Of a stretch of DNA of 64,000 nucleotides, positions 11,055-24,465 are shown in pieces; the first letter of the stretch is position 1; every line of letters begins with the position of its first letter. The position numbers and the translations under genes were made by a program. Under the pieces are notes generated by a model, which worked only from the letters and a program-made list of their open reading frames with translations, had not been told where the DNA came from and searched no databases. This stretch comes from Cavenderia fasciculata (Eukaryota; Evosea; Eumycetozoa; Acytosteliales; Cavenderiaceae), in assembly GCF_000203815.1 (NCBI RefSeq), contig NW_004457735.1:372001-436000 (forward strand), read 5' to 3'.

Positions 11055-14000
11055 TTATTTATTATTTGTAAAGATTGTTGATTTCATTTTAGATTCAAGA
11101 ATCTTTTCGCGACGAATACAATAATATCTATTACTTTTAATGATAAAGAAAAGGACGATGGCAAGACATAAACCACCGACCACTCCAACCACGATACCAA
11201 CAATCATCTTCCAATTATCATTTTTGGTATTGGAATCACAATAGCTTTTAGGATTAACCAACAGAGCACTGAAATCAGGATCCAATATAGATTGTTGTGA
11301 TTGTGGTAGACTAATACCAATAGTTGCAATAGACTCTTCGGCATCCTTTTTAGTGACGTTTAATACCTGTGTCTTTGAATAGGTCCTTCTTCCATCAGAG
11401 ACACTGTAATCCAAGAATCGTCCAAAGAATTGTGTTGTGTTTTTGACGACTCTGAGGTACTGCAACGAATCACCATTGGCAAAGTTTTCAAATGGATTGA
11501 TACTGTTGGCCGAATCATCACACCCAATAATATTTTGTTGGTCGGTGTTGATAATGGTTGAAAATACCACTCTCAGGTGTGTCAGTACCGATACGAATGG
11601 CCAGTTTGTGATATTAACCGATATCTTGATCGACCCACTTGCCAGCTGAATATCCTGTCCACCAAATGAAACTGACCTTGATTGATTTGAAAATTCAAAG
11701 TATGTGGTAACATTGGTATTGAGGAAATCAGTTGCATTAACAGTAACCGATTGATTTTGGTGTGATGTCAATACATACACAATCGAAGAGTATGTCGAAT
11801 ACACAGATTCACTAGAATTCCAAGAGTTTGTATTTAATTCTCTAATCACTACATCATCCAAATCCAATTCTTGAATCGATAATATATTAAATGAAAATGA
11901 ATAATCTTTAAATGAAAATGATGGACTTGATCTATTTGTTTCAACTATAATATTTGGATCTAAAAACAATATAATAATATAATATAAGTATAAATATTTA
12001 ATTATTATTAATATATTAATATAAATAAATAATAATTAATTATTAATATATTAATATATTATTATTATTATATTAGTTTTTGTTTACAACATACCAGTTT
12101 GAAATTTACAATCATCATAATAACCTTGGTCACATACACATTGACCATTTATACATTGACCATGTCCATTACAATTATTTGTTCTATTTACACAATTATC
12201 ATTTGGTGGTAGTGGATAGGGGATATAGACAAGACTATCTGATGTAAAGTTCCCATTATAAACGACTACACCCAGTGACATTTGTCCAGATGGTGGTTGT
12301 GATGTTAAGGTACATTCAATAATACTACTTTCAAATCTAGTAATATTACAAAGATAGTCTGTCTGATTTGATCTAATATACACATAATCTTGTGGTAGTT
12401 TTAAATTCCCAAAAAATCCATGTAGTTTTAAACTAGTTGGAGGGTATATAATTGGTTGTAATTCTACAGCTGTTACAAATGTATCTATAAATAATTAAAT
12501 TAATAAATATTTAAATAAATATTTGTTTTTCTTTTCTTTTTTCTTTTTTTTTTACATACATTTAGTAAAAGATGATTTTGTTGAAAAGAATGAATTTGAA
12601 GCATAAATCATATTGGATGAATTTGGTAGGATAGTGGCAACACAATTAATTGTATTGTCAGAGTAAATTTGTTTCACTATGCATGGAGAAGTATCAACTA
12701 GGAGTGATGGTGTAATTTCAGGGTCTGTAATCGTTCCATCACTAAAGGTAACATTCAATTCAACAGAATTTGCATTTTGACTGATAGTAGTTCTAGTTCC
12801 AAATGTAAAAGTAGTTTCCTTGACTGAGAATACATAATTTGGAAGTGATTGTATCAATGAAATGGAAAAAGTTTGTTGGTATCCTAATGTAAGGTTCATA
12901 AAAAATCTAAAAAGAAAGAATAAAAATAAATAAACTTTAGAAAAAAAGAGAGAAGAAGAAGATATATATATAGTTACGATAAAAGTTTGTTTGGTATAGT
13001 ATATGTGGTGCTGGGAGTAGGGGTTGTGATACCCTTTGCCCAACCTAGTAAACTACCAGTAATATTAAATACACCAAAATAAGAGTACAAATTAAAACTG
13101 TCGATACGTGGTACTAAAAATAGATAGATAGATAGATAGATAGATAAAAAATATATTTAGTTTTTAAATACATATATTTGTTTGTTTGTTTGTCTATCTA
13201 TTACTACTTACTACATTGAATATTTGAAGGTTTGGTTAAAGTCGTGTCAATCATACCTGGATAACACCAAAAACAATCGGGAATGGTTGTAATGGATGTA
13301 TTCAATATCGATAAGAAATTGACACTGCAATACGATTCTGTAATGGGACCTACTAGATTCTGATTACCAGAAAATGATATACCAGCCTTTGTCGGTACAT
13401 TGTCTAAAAGGTTTGGAGGTAGTGTTCCAATTAACCCATTCTTGATCATAAAGGTTGTTATTAGTTTTGGTATAGGTATATTTGGAATAGTAGAAATATG
13501 TGATGGATCAATATTACTAAATTTAATATATTAAAAGTATAAGTTTAAGTATAACATCTAACTCTCTCTCTCTCTCTCCCTCTCACTTTACAGTGTAAAA
13601 AGATTTTTTGGATAACTTGTCAAAGGAAATGATGTTATTTGAGACCCGAAAATATGTCTAGACATTCGAATCAAAAAGGAAGAATAAGTAAGTAAAAGTT
13701 GGTGAAATTTAATAAATATTAATCCACCACAAACTAAACATACAATGATTTAAGATTTGTAAAAAGAGACATGTTGGGAGTGTTATATTGGGCCAAGTAA
13801 CCTCCAAATGTATAGTATTCTACTTTTTCGGGATACAATAAATTTGTTTTAATGTAACCCATTGTCGAAGGTGAGGTTGGTTGATTCATAGTACCCACCG
13901 ATCTCATCGGCATCAATATATCAACAATTACATTTTTGTTGCATATTGTACTTGAAATATATCTATAGATATATATATATATATAATTAACAACCCAAGG

Positions 14001-15042
14001 TTATTTGTTAGTTTTAAAGGGAAATGTTATAATATTTATAGATACATACAAATCTAAAAGAGCAGGGAATGAAGTATTGGTAATCACCCAATTTAGAGGA
14101 TTGTCACATTGAATGGCAATCGTAAGAGTTTGTAATTTTGGATAATAAAACGATGTATCCAAAACAAGACTATTAATCTTACTCACAACAATATCTATAA
14201 CTTCAATATTAGATCCATTAAATAGATTTGATGCTGACTCTAAATTTACTGATGCAATATATCTAAATTTAATCATTTAATTAAATTAATTAATTAATTA
14301 AATAATCCTATGGGGGTACTTAATTTAGAGTTATTTATGTGACATACATTTTGTTTAGGATAGGTTTATCAATCATGAAATCATTTGGAATGGTTGTAAA
14401 AGTGGTGTCATGAATAAATTGGGCTGTTTGTAAGAGTGGCATATTCTTTAATTTGCTCATAATATCGAGTGATGGATCAGTGACAACACTAGTGAATGGT
14501 TGAAGTACGATTGATGTTACTTGTGACAGATCAAGTGATACCAACGTGTTTGATGGTGTACCTGATGGCAGTAATGATCTAGGTTGTACATTACTTTATA
14601 GATAGAAAGTTAGATAGAGAATTAGTACATAGTGTATTGTTTATCTTTGATAAGTGTATACATACACTGCTAACAAGTGAAATGCTCCGTCAGTACCAGT
14701 ACCACATTTAAAAAAGGAACTAATACAAATAGAGTTTGAGTCTTGTGCTACAGACAGTTGGTATTGTTGAACGATCCATTGTGCCGAGCTTACTAAATTA
14801 AGATACAGTGTACAAAATAAATGGTCAAGTAAGAGAAGATGATCATGTGATGATGATGATGATCAAGCTACTATAGCTAGCTAGTCATACATACACTCTG
14901 ATGAAGATAATACTTGAGAGTTTACATGTTGAATGTCATGGTTGTTGGTAATACAAATACAAATAAATAATAATAATACAATGTTGAAAACAAATCTACT
15001 TAGGTTTAACACTCCTGATCGAGGTGAGGGTAGAATGATCAT
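11055..15042 (-). CDS. ComC-like transmembrane surface protein (LRR/TIG, EGF, C-terminal span)
   Basis: Eleven exons: 15042-14895, 14792-14666, 14593-14348, 14262-14050, 13962-13744, 13657-13592, 13516-13212, 13113-12978, 12906-12560, 12484-12095, 11959-11055. They sum to exactly 1034 codons including the stop, which supports the model. Exon 1 encodes a hydrophobic leader (FNIVLLLFICICI). Exons 2-7 form leucine-rich-repeat-like segments (LVSLDLSQVTSI, MIKNGLIGTLPPNLL). Exons 8-10 look TIG-like. An EGF module with NNCNGHGQCINGQCVCDQGY lies near residue 710. The last exon has the Ser/Thr-rich beta domain typical of ComC proteins (FSFKDYSFSFNILSIQELD, LRVVKNTTQFFGRFLDYSVS), one membrane span (VGIVVGVVGGLCLAIVLFFI) and a basic tail. 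ComC-type proteins are implicated in cell-cell signalling in Dictyostelium development. The start is set by the leader. Confidence 0.85.
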
Positions 15043-15410
15043 TTTAAACCCCCTCTATTTATTTACACCCTTTATCTCTATCTCTATCTATTTACTACAA
15101 ACTGTTCTATTTCTATTAGGAGACTTTTCAAACCCTAAAGGAATGTCGGAATAAAGATCAAGATCTTCAAGATCAACCCAAAATATCTTAATCCAAAGGT
15201 TTCTCTGTCTTGGCAAAGAAAAACTTCGAACGTTTTTACCTCGTTTTTAGAGCTTCGTAGAAGGTTGGTGGTTGGGCACCCATGCATATGATCAATTGTT
15301 TTGCGTATGCATTTAAACTTCATAGACATTTCTCATATCTTAATATTATTATTATTATTACTTATATATATTTATTTATTTATTTATTTATTTTTACACA
15401 CAGAGATAAA
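15043..15410. promoter_or_regulatory. Shared upstream region of two divergent ComC-like genes
   Basis: 368 bp lie between the two start codons. It contains a GATCAAGATC-type direct and inverted motif near 15153-15177, and AT-rich tracts before each ATG. With only this spacing, both genes probably share control elements. No defined binding site can be named. Confidence 0.5.
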
Positions 15411-18400
15411 ATGATGATGATGGACAGATCACCCCATCATCGTTTCATTTTCATTGTGGGTATCATTTTGTTTATATTTTCAATTAATACAATTAGTATT
15501 ACAGAGGCACAACAACAACAATTACCAATAGATCAACGTAGGTTAAAACTTAACCAAGATGAGAGATGGAATAGAAGAGAGGAGAAGAAAGAAAGATTTA
15601 ACATTGGTTGTTTCCCATATTGTACATTTATATTATAATATAGTCAACAGTTGTATATATTTAATTAGATATTATGGGTCTACTATACCTCAAGATGTAG
15701 CATCGATATGTAGTAGTGGTCAATTCACTTGTGGATCTCCTTTTGGTTCTGGTGGTTCATATCATGTTTTAGCAATGTATGTGTATTTAATAATAGTAGT
15801 ATGTATTACTGTGGTGTAACATTGGTATTCTAATCAATTTGTTTTTTTTGTTTTTGTAGAAATATGTCACCTGTTGGATATACCAATGTAGGAGCACTTC
15901 CTTCTATTTCAACATTTTCCTTTCCAGAGTTGGTAACACTCTCCATTTCTTCATCTGGGTCTACTTGGGGTGACGGAGGAACCATCCCAATGTTTCAAGA
16001 CTTACCTAAACTCACTTCATTTACAATGCAAACCGATAGCATTATAACAAATATTCCTTTAAATTTTTCAGTTGGTAAACCTCTTTTATCATCAGTGTAG
16101 GAATATGATAATAATAATAATAATAATCAATCAATCAATCATTATTTATTTATTATTTATTTATTTCATTTAATTTAGAGTATTTTCAGGATTACCATCA
16201 TTGACAACACTGAATTTTGAATCATTTTCAAATAGTGCAATCCGAGACATTCTCATTTCCTCTAGTAAAATACAAACAATTTTAGGTACGGATACTGCTA
16301 TTCTGCCAAAATTATTCTCCATGCAAATCATGCTCGAATGCAATGTAGCACAAACTATTACATTGAACGCCTTGAATTTCCCAATCTTGCAAGATGTCAT
16401 TATGATTGGCACTAAAGGATCACAGGCTATTAAACTCATTTTAAATAGTCCTCAATTGCAGTATGTGACTTCCCTAATGGTCGATTCCGTTGCAACTGGA
16501 TCAATCAATCCAACATTTATCTATCCACAAAGAATTGTTAGTTTGTATGTAGAAAATATTAAAAGCTCCCCCATTTTACTTTTTAATATTAATCATTTTT
16601 ATTTATTTATTTTGTAGGGGATTAGGAGGTATTAATTATGCTTTTGAACCAACTGATTTATCAATATATACTTCAATGAAATCACTGTAAGTCTAAAAAA
16701 AAAAGAAATATGAAAGAAGGAAAGACAATTAATTTAATTTAATTTTTTTTTTAAAATATTTTAGTATCATTTCAAATACAATGGAACCACAATATCCTTA
16801 TAGTTTTTATCCACCATTATTAGAGAATATTAGATATTCTTACTCTAAATTACAATCTTTTCCAAGTATTCCATTACCAAATAGAATTGTAACAGCGTAT
16901 GTACATTCATTCAAATAATGTTTATTTCCTTTTTTTTTTCAAAGATTCATTACTAATTTGTATTTATTACTATTTAGTGACTTTAAAGGAAATTTGATTG
17001 CAGGTACTATTCCAGTTTCAATGTTATCAAACAAACCACCTCAATTAAATCTAGATGTCAGTTACAACCAAAATCTTGGAGGCGTGTTGCCAGAAGAATT
17101 TTGTGGTATAGCAAGTTTAACAATCATAAACACCAGTATCTCTGCCATCCCATCATGTTATTGGTGTTTTGCTTCCAATTCAGCAAGATTGATCACAAAC
17201 CTTCTCCCTCCAGCTAATTTTCAATGTAATGTGACACTTGACAGTACCAATGTCTATTCAACTCAAGGATTATTTACAATCACGGGAAATAATTTAGGGT
17301 GGGGGGAAAATGTTAAAAATTTTGTTAGAGCTATTGAACCAAACAAACAATTAATGTATGTGAAATTAAAATTAATTAACTTTAAAAATAATATTAATAA
17401 TTAATTTATATTTTTTTTATTTAGATTTAAAATGCAAGTAAATTTAGGACCACAACAAAATTTAACAATTAATCTTGTTGAGCCACCAAAACCAGGTTAT
17501 TCTATTAAAGTAACAGTGTCTGAAAAGTCATTCCTTTTGACTTCATTTGGTGGTGGTGAATCAGAACTTGGAGTATACAAATTCCAAGTAGCTTTTGAAT
17601 ATTGGGCCTTGGATTATTTCCCAACAGTTGATTTAAATTTTGGTCAAGTACCTTGCACATTGACTAATATCAATTACAACACCAAAACAATTACTTGTTT
17701 TATCAATGATCCTCCACTTGGTATTCAAAATTTAACCATTTATAATCAATATACAAATTATTCAATGCCAATATCAATTGTTAAAAGTATGTTAAAAAAT
17801 ATAATATAATAATAGTAAATGTAATGAAAATTAATTAATTTATTTATTTTAGATATATTTATTTCATCATATTTATTGGAACCACCAACTTATCCACCAA
17901 CACATGCACATTTATATGGATATTTTGGTAATTTTTCAATGACCGATCCAAAGAGTTATGTTATTGTCACTACCTCGGCTGGTATGATGTTTTGCAATTT
18001 TACTATTGCCAACCAAACCTATGTCAAGTGTAAATTTGAAAGACAACCTGCATCGGGACGTGGATCGATTGCTATTATGGTGCCGTTGGGGTCAGGTTCT
18101 TTTGATTTGTATTACCCCTTCCCACCTCCCACCAACGCCGAATGCCAATTGAAAACAAATAATTGCACTGGTCATGGAGAATGTGTAAATGGTCAATGCG
18201 TATGCGATACTGGGTACTTGGATTTTGATTGTAAATTAAAATCAGAAGGACCAGGCGTCGACTTTGTGGTTGACAAGGATCCGTCGGCTACCTTTAAGTT
18301 TTTAGACTACTCTTTCTCGTTTACCATGATGTCCATTCAAGAGGTTGATGTCAATGACAATGTAATCAAAGAATTACCGACAAATAATTGGACAACCATT

Positions 18401-19210
18401 CAACGTAAAAAGGATGACGTTGTGTCAGTCGATTATCACCTAACTAGCCACCAATATTCAAAAAATGCAACCGATTATTTCCAACTCAATGTTACATCGA
18501 CCATTGAATTTTCAAATAATTCTAGAACCATTCAATTTGGTGGCGATGACTATAAATTGGCAAATGGGTCGATCAAGATATCGGTCAATGTAACAAAGTG
18601 GCCGTTTGATTCGGTATTCTCTTCTCTCCGTTTGGTTTTCATCACAACCATCAATAATGAACAGATCCTGGTTGGATGTGACGATTCCAAGACAGAGATT
18701 GAATCAATCGAGAATTTTGTTGGTGGAGATTCCATCCAATACCTCAGAGTTGTCAAAAACACTACACAATTCTTTGGACGATTTTTGGATTACAGTGTGA
18801 CCGATGGCAGAAAGACCTATTCAAAGACACAAGTTATGAATGTCACTAAAAAGGATGCCGAGGAATCCTATGTCATGATTGGTGTCAATCTTCCCAATTG
18901 CAAAGAGTGTTTGATGGACCCAGACTTTTCTGCTCTTCTCATCAATCCAACTAGTAATTGTCCAGGTCAGAAAACCAACGACAGCTGGAAAATGATTGTT
19001 GGTATTGTCATTGGAGTAGTTGGTGCCATAACTCTTTCTATTATTTTAATTTATATTATTAAAAAGAATAGGTATGTTCAAAAAAACAAATAGAGAGATA
19101 TAATTATATTAATTTCTTTATATTTTAGATTCTATTTTATTATAAAAAGAGTTGGAACTATGAAAGAAACTTTTAAATTAAAGACGATGAGGGATAAATC
19201 AATGTCTTAA
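15411..19210 (+). CDS. ComC-like transmembrane surface protein, paralogue of the minus-strand gene
   Basis: Exons: 15411-15541, 15669-15776, 15860-16096, 16179-16544, 16618-16686, 16765-16896, 16978-17355, 17425-17786, 17853-19071, 19129-19210, giving about 1027 residues. The exon 1 donor (GTTAAA) is atypical; I chose it because it is the donor that keeps phase. The leader is FIFIVGIILFIFSINTISI. LRR-like exons follow, then TIG-like segments (YGYFGNFSMTDP). An EGF module (NNCTGHGECVNGQCVCDTGY) lies near residue 700. The ComC-type beta domain (YSFSFTMMSIQEVDVN, YLRVVKNTTQFFGRFLDYSV), a membrane span (MIVGIVIGVVGAITLSIILI) and a basic tail complete the protein. Most intron positions and phases match the divergent neighbour, so the pair arose by inverted duplication. 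This copy fuses two TIG/EGF exons into one and splits the tail into an extra exon. Confidence 0.85.
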
Positions 19211-19212
19211 AT

Positions 19213-19245
<33 letters not shown>

Positions 19246-19303
19246 TTTTATACAATTCACACAAGAGGCAACTCCTATTGATATATACTTTATATTTATT
19301 TAT

Positions 19304-21715
19304 TTATTCACAGATAGGTAACAACAACCCATGACTAAATAATTTATTTTGGTTGGCATGCTTTTTCAAATTAAAATGTTTGAAATTAATAAATTGGTTT
19401 ACTTGATTGTCTTTTTTATACTTTGTAAGCAAGTAGCAAAGTGATAGAGGTTTAATTCTTTCTCTTTTGGTGTCAAAGTCCAATTCAAGTGGCTTCATTT
19501 GATATTGTTCTTTTTCGGGACCATTATAAAACTTGCCATAATGGGTGATGATTCGATCGATAGTATCAGTGATATAGTTTCGTCTAGACTCTCCAAGATA
19601 ATGTGGTGATGGGTACCTAAGAACACTAGAGACAATCAAAGAGTTTGTAGTCCAAGGTTTGAATAGATTCCACATTGTTTCAAATTCTTGGCCGTTTGTA
19701 ATATAGTAAAATGATTGAATCCATCCAGCACTTGTCACATCGTCAACCAATGTCGAAGAGATAGATTGTGAAAAAGATTGTGCAATAGTGTAGGCTATTT
19801 GATGGTGATTATGTTCAAGAGCATAGTGAAGTGGAAAATATCCATAGACCCAACTGTTTTTGACGAATTCTCCAACCAAACATGTGGCCACCTGAACAAA
19901 GCCTTTGGTGCAAACATTGTCGAAAATTTGTCTTCTTGTATCGACTATTGCATCAAAGCAAAAGTGATCCTTTGTAATTGGATGTACAACATACGATAAA
20001 TTGTCACGTAACAATTCAATGTTGGAGTCTGATTGTGCAAGAGATGTTAGTAGGATTAAAGAAGGAATGCTCTGAATAGATTGGTATTTGGTAATCAGTT
20101 GAACAATATCTATTGAAAGAATAGCTGCACACCAATCTAGTCCCATTGTGTAGTTTCCAGGTAGCATCACTTTATGATCCTTTGATAGAAAACACTCGAG
20201 TGCAGTAACAGAGATGAGAGGTACGTTTTGGAATGGTATTCTAATGGTTATACTACTATTGATGAATGATTGTAGTATATATTCTAAAATCTTTTCATTG
20301 GATACACAGAGTGCAGAAACAATGATATCATTTACATTGAGATGACCAATGAGCTTTGATGGGCCACCATTTTGGGCTTCAATTGTAAAAAGATAAACTA
20401 GTGTCTCTAATTGGTTGGCTTTTATGATAGACTCTACCAATGGTTGGTATTCAATGCAAATGTATGGGTTTTCAACCAATTGTTTAACAAGGTCCAATGA
20501 TATGATTGAAATATCTATGTCTCCATCTAGTCTATGGCTGCATCGACCAACTCCTTGTTTTGTTTTTAAAACATTATTGAAAAAGTATGCACATTGCAAA
20601 TGGCCTTGCTTTAACGATGCATTTAAATGAGATGGTTCAAAATCATTGTAACCTAACGAATCACAAAGATATAGTAGGTAATCTAAATTACCTTTTCTTG
20701 CAGCTACTGTTGATACTTTACTGTCATTTGATGGCAACTGATAGTCTATCATTTTCAATGTATCGGTGGTAGCCCATTGTTGAATGGAACGATAGGAGTG
20801 ATGATGGAAATCAACAAACTCTTGTGGGTTTTTGAAACTGTCCTTGATCCATTTTAATACCTCTTGATTGTTTGAGCACTCCAAAGCAGCAATCAACAAT
20901 TCGTGTCTTAGATCCAGACCAGATTCCAATGATCTTGTGACCATATGGAAAATGATTTGATATCTTGATCCCTCTTTGAATTCCTTGACCAATTGTGTAT
21001 TGACTAGGAAATCTTGTTGATCAAACTTAGAGGGAGGTTGTGATTTACTTCGATTATAGTACACTGGTCGGAGGACATCATCACATACTCGATCAAACAT
21101 TTCTACATCACCATGAGTGACGCACAAATAAACCAGTGATTGAATGAATCTGTGATCTAAAATGGTGAGGTCTTCTTGTTTGTTAACCTTATTCACTAGA
21201 TGATAGTTATTGTCAAATAGTATTTGTAACATTTCTTTTGAAAGTTTTTCAAAACCGATTCCCACCAAGGCTACTTTGATCGTTGTATAATCAAACACTC
21301 CTATTCTTTGCAGAATAAATCTAAATGCAACACTATTACTCCTTTTGAATATACTTGTTAATATATCTTTAAATATAGTATTCTATGATTGAGTGTGTTT
21401 GTTAGTAAATTGATTGATAGTAAGCTTTATACAAATATAGCTTACCGAAAAAGTATCTGATAATGATTTCATGTTCTGATATGCTTGATCAAAGTGTTTG
21501 ATGAATAGATCTGTACGATGCAATAGAATGCATTCATTCAATGATATCATCTGATGTGACTTTAGTATCAACGAGTGACGACTAGCAATCATTCTATGTA
21601 TACCCTCTACATGTTTAAATATCTTTGTACGGATATAATAATTGTTTATAATACTTTTAAAGTATCTATCTTTATCACTACTACTATTATTACTATTATT
21701 ATTACTATTATTCAT
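19304..21715 (-). CDS. Ankyrin-like family protein, array copy 1
   Basis: Exon 1 is 21715-21446 and exon 2 is 21382-19304; the donor is GTAAGC and the phase is 0, giving 782 residues. The N-terminal module (YYIRTKIFKHVEGIHRM, LKSHQMISLNECILLHRTDL) is a short helical block found at the start of every copy. Exon 2 carries degenerate ankyrin-like repeats (LIAALECSNNQEVLKWI, KGNLDYLLYLCDSLG, HLNASLKQGHLQCAYF). The C terminus has IDRIITHYGKFYNGPEKEQY and ends in LLLPICE. Function is unknown; ankyrin-type repeats generally bind partner proteins. Its closest relative is the next copy. Confidence 0.8.
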
Positions 21716-21870
21716 TGTTAGACAGATCTAAATGAAAAAAAAACATAAATAAAACTATTTTGAAGAGAGAAAGTTTTGAAAATATCTTTAAAATTATTTT
21801 TTTGTCCAAAAGGGATAAAGATCAAGATCCACACAAGTAACAACTACTGTTTATCCAACTTTATATTTAT

Positions 21871-24342
21871 TTATTCACAGATAGGTAACAACAACCCATG
21901 ACTAAATAATTTATTTTGGTTTGCATGTTTTTTCAAATTAAAATGTTTGAAATTAATAAATTGGTTTACTTGATTGTCTTTTTTATACTTTGTAAGCAAG
22001 TAGCAAAGTGATAGAGGTTTAATTCTTTCTCTTTTGGTTTCACAGTCCAATTCAAGTGGTTTCATTTGATATTGATCTTTTTCGGGACCATTATAAAATT
22101 TGCCATAATGGGTAATGATTCGATCGATAGTATCAGTGATATAGTTTCGTCGAGACTCTCCAAGATAATGTGGTGATGGGTACTTAAGAACTTTAGAGAC
22201 AATCAAAAAGTTTGTTGTCCCAGGTTTGAATAGATTCCACATTGTTTCAAATTCTTGGTCGTCTTTAATAAAGTAAAATGATTGAATCCATTCTGCACTA
22301 TCGTCAATATCTACCTTGGAAGAGATGATTGAGGGTGAAAAAGATTGTGCAATAGTATAGGCTATTTGAAAGTGATTGTGTTCTAGAGCATAGTGAAGTG
22401 GAAAACATCCATAGATCCAATTGTTGTTTTTGATGAATTCTCCAACCAAACATGTGGCCACCTGAACAAAGCCTTTGTTGATAGACTGTTCGAGAATTTG
22501 TCTTCTTGTATCGACTATTGTATCATAGTACAAGTGATCCTTTGCAATTGGATGTACAACATACGATAAATTGTCACGTAACAATTCAATGTTGGAGTCT
22601 GATTGTGCAAGAGATGTTAGTAGGATTAAAGAAGGAATGCTCTGAATCGATTGGTATTTGGTAATCAGTTGAACAATATCCATTGAAAGAATAGCTGCAC
22701 ACCAATCTAGTCCCATTGTGTAGTTTCCAGGTAGCATCACTTTATGATCCTTTGATAGAAAACACTCGAGTGCAGTAACAGAGATGAGAGGTACGTTTTG
22801 GAATGGTATTCTAATGGTTATACTACTATTGATGAATGATTGTAGTATATATTCTAAAATCTTTTCATTGGATACACAGAGTGCAGAAACGATGATATCA
22901 TTTACATTGAGATGACCAATGAGCTTTGATGAACCACCATCTTGGGCTTCAATTGTAAAAAGATAAACTAGTGTCTCTAATTGGTTGGCTTTTATGATAG
23001 ACTCTACCAATGGTTGGTATTCAATACAAATGTATCGGTTTTCGACCAATTTTTTGACAAGGTCCAATGATATGATTGAAATATCTATGTCTCCATCTAG
23101 TCTATGGCTGTATAATTGAAGACCAAATCCTTGTGTTGTGCCTAAAGCACTCATTAAAAAGTATGCACATTGCAAATGGCTTTGCTTTAACGATGCATTT
23201 AAATGAGATGGTTCAAAATCATTGTAACCTAACGAATCATAAAGATATAGTAGGTAACCCAAATTACCATTTCTTGCAGCTACTGTTGATACTTCTTCGC
23301 TGTCATTTGATGGCAACTGATAGTCTATCATTTTCAATGTATCGGTGGTAGCCCATTGTTGAATGGAACGATAGGATTGATGATGGAATTCAACAAAATC
23401 TTGTGGGTCTGTGAAACTGTCCTTGATCCATTCTACTATCTCTTGATCGTTTGAACATTCCAAAGCAGCAATCAACAATTCGTGTCTTAGATCCAGACCA
23501 CATTCCAATGATCTTGTGACCATATGGAAAATGATTTGATACCTTGATGATCCCTCATCGACACAATCAACTCCGTACAATAGTTTCTTGACTAGGCTGG
23601 TAAATATACCTGGTCGATCGTACATCATAGATGGGGGTTGTGCTTTACCCGTTTGACCATTGTACAAAGGCCAGAGGACATCATCACATACTCGATCAAA
23701 CATTTCCACATCACCATGAGTGATACACCAATAAACGAGTGATTGAATGAATCTGTGGTCCAAATATGTGAGATGGTCTTGACTGTTTACCTTATTCACT
23801 ATATGATAGTTATTGTCAAACAGTATTTGTAGCATTTCTTTTGAAGGTGTTTCAAAAACGACTCCTAGCAATGCAGATCTTATCGTTGTATATTCAAACG
23901 AAGGTCCTATTCTATGTATCATAAATTTAAGTGCATCTATATTATTCCTTTTGAATATACTTGCTAATATATCTTTAAATATATCATTCTATAACGATAG
24001 TATTAAATTCTGTTAGTAAATTGATCCGTTAATTCATACCTCTAGAGGAATCCTCTTTTATATTTAGCTTACCGAAAAAGTATCTGATAATGATTTCATT
24101 GTCTGATAAACTTGATCAAAGTGTTTGATGAATAGATCTGTACGATGCAATAGAATGAATTCATTCAATGATATCATCTGATGTGACTTTAGTATCAACG
24201 AGTGACGACTAGCAATCATTCTATGTATACCCTCTACATGTTTAAATATCTTTGTACGGATATAATAATTGTTTATAATACTTTTAAAGTATCTATCTTT
24301 ATCACTACTACTATTATTACTATTATTATTACTATTATTCAT
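21871..24342 (-). CDS. Ankyrin-like family protein, array copy 2
   Basis: Exon 1 is 24342-24073 and exon 2 is 23988-21871, phase 0, 795 residues. It is a close duplicate of the preceding copy; exon 1 differs at only a few codons. About 125 residues of the middle (from GHLNVNDIIVSALCV to DNLSYVVHPI) are identical except one Ile/Met change, and much of the C-terminal stretch through LLLPICE is nearly identical. Other segments are visibly more diverged and contain small insertions (for example GVDCVDEGSSRY). That patchwork points to gene conversion between the two. The start is MNNSNNNSNN, as in copy 1. Confidence 0.8.
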
Positions 24343-24465
24343 TGTTTTAACCTCAAATGAAAAAAAAAGATAATAAAACTATTTTCAAGTTAGAGAAAGT
24401 TTTAGCTTTTTGGAGTTGAATTATTATTTTTATTTTAATTTAGTTGGTACTTGGGAATTATTTAT

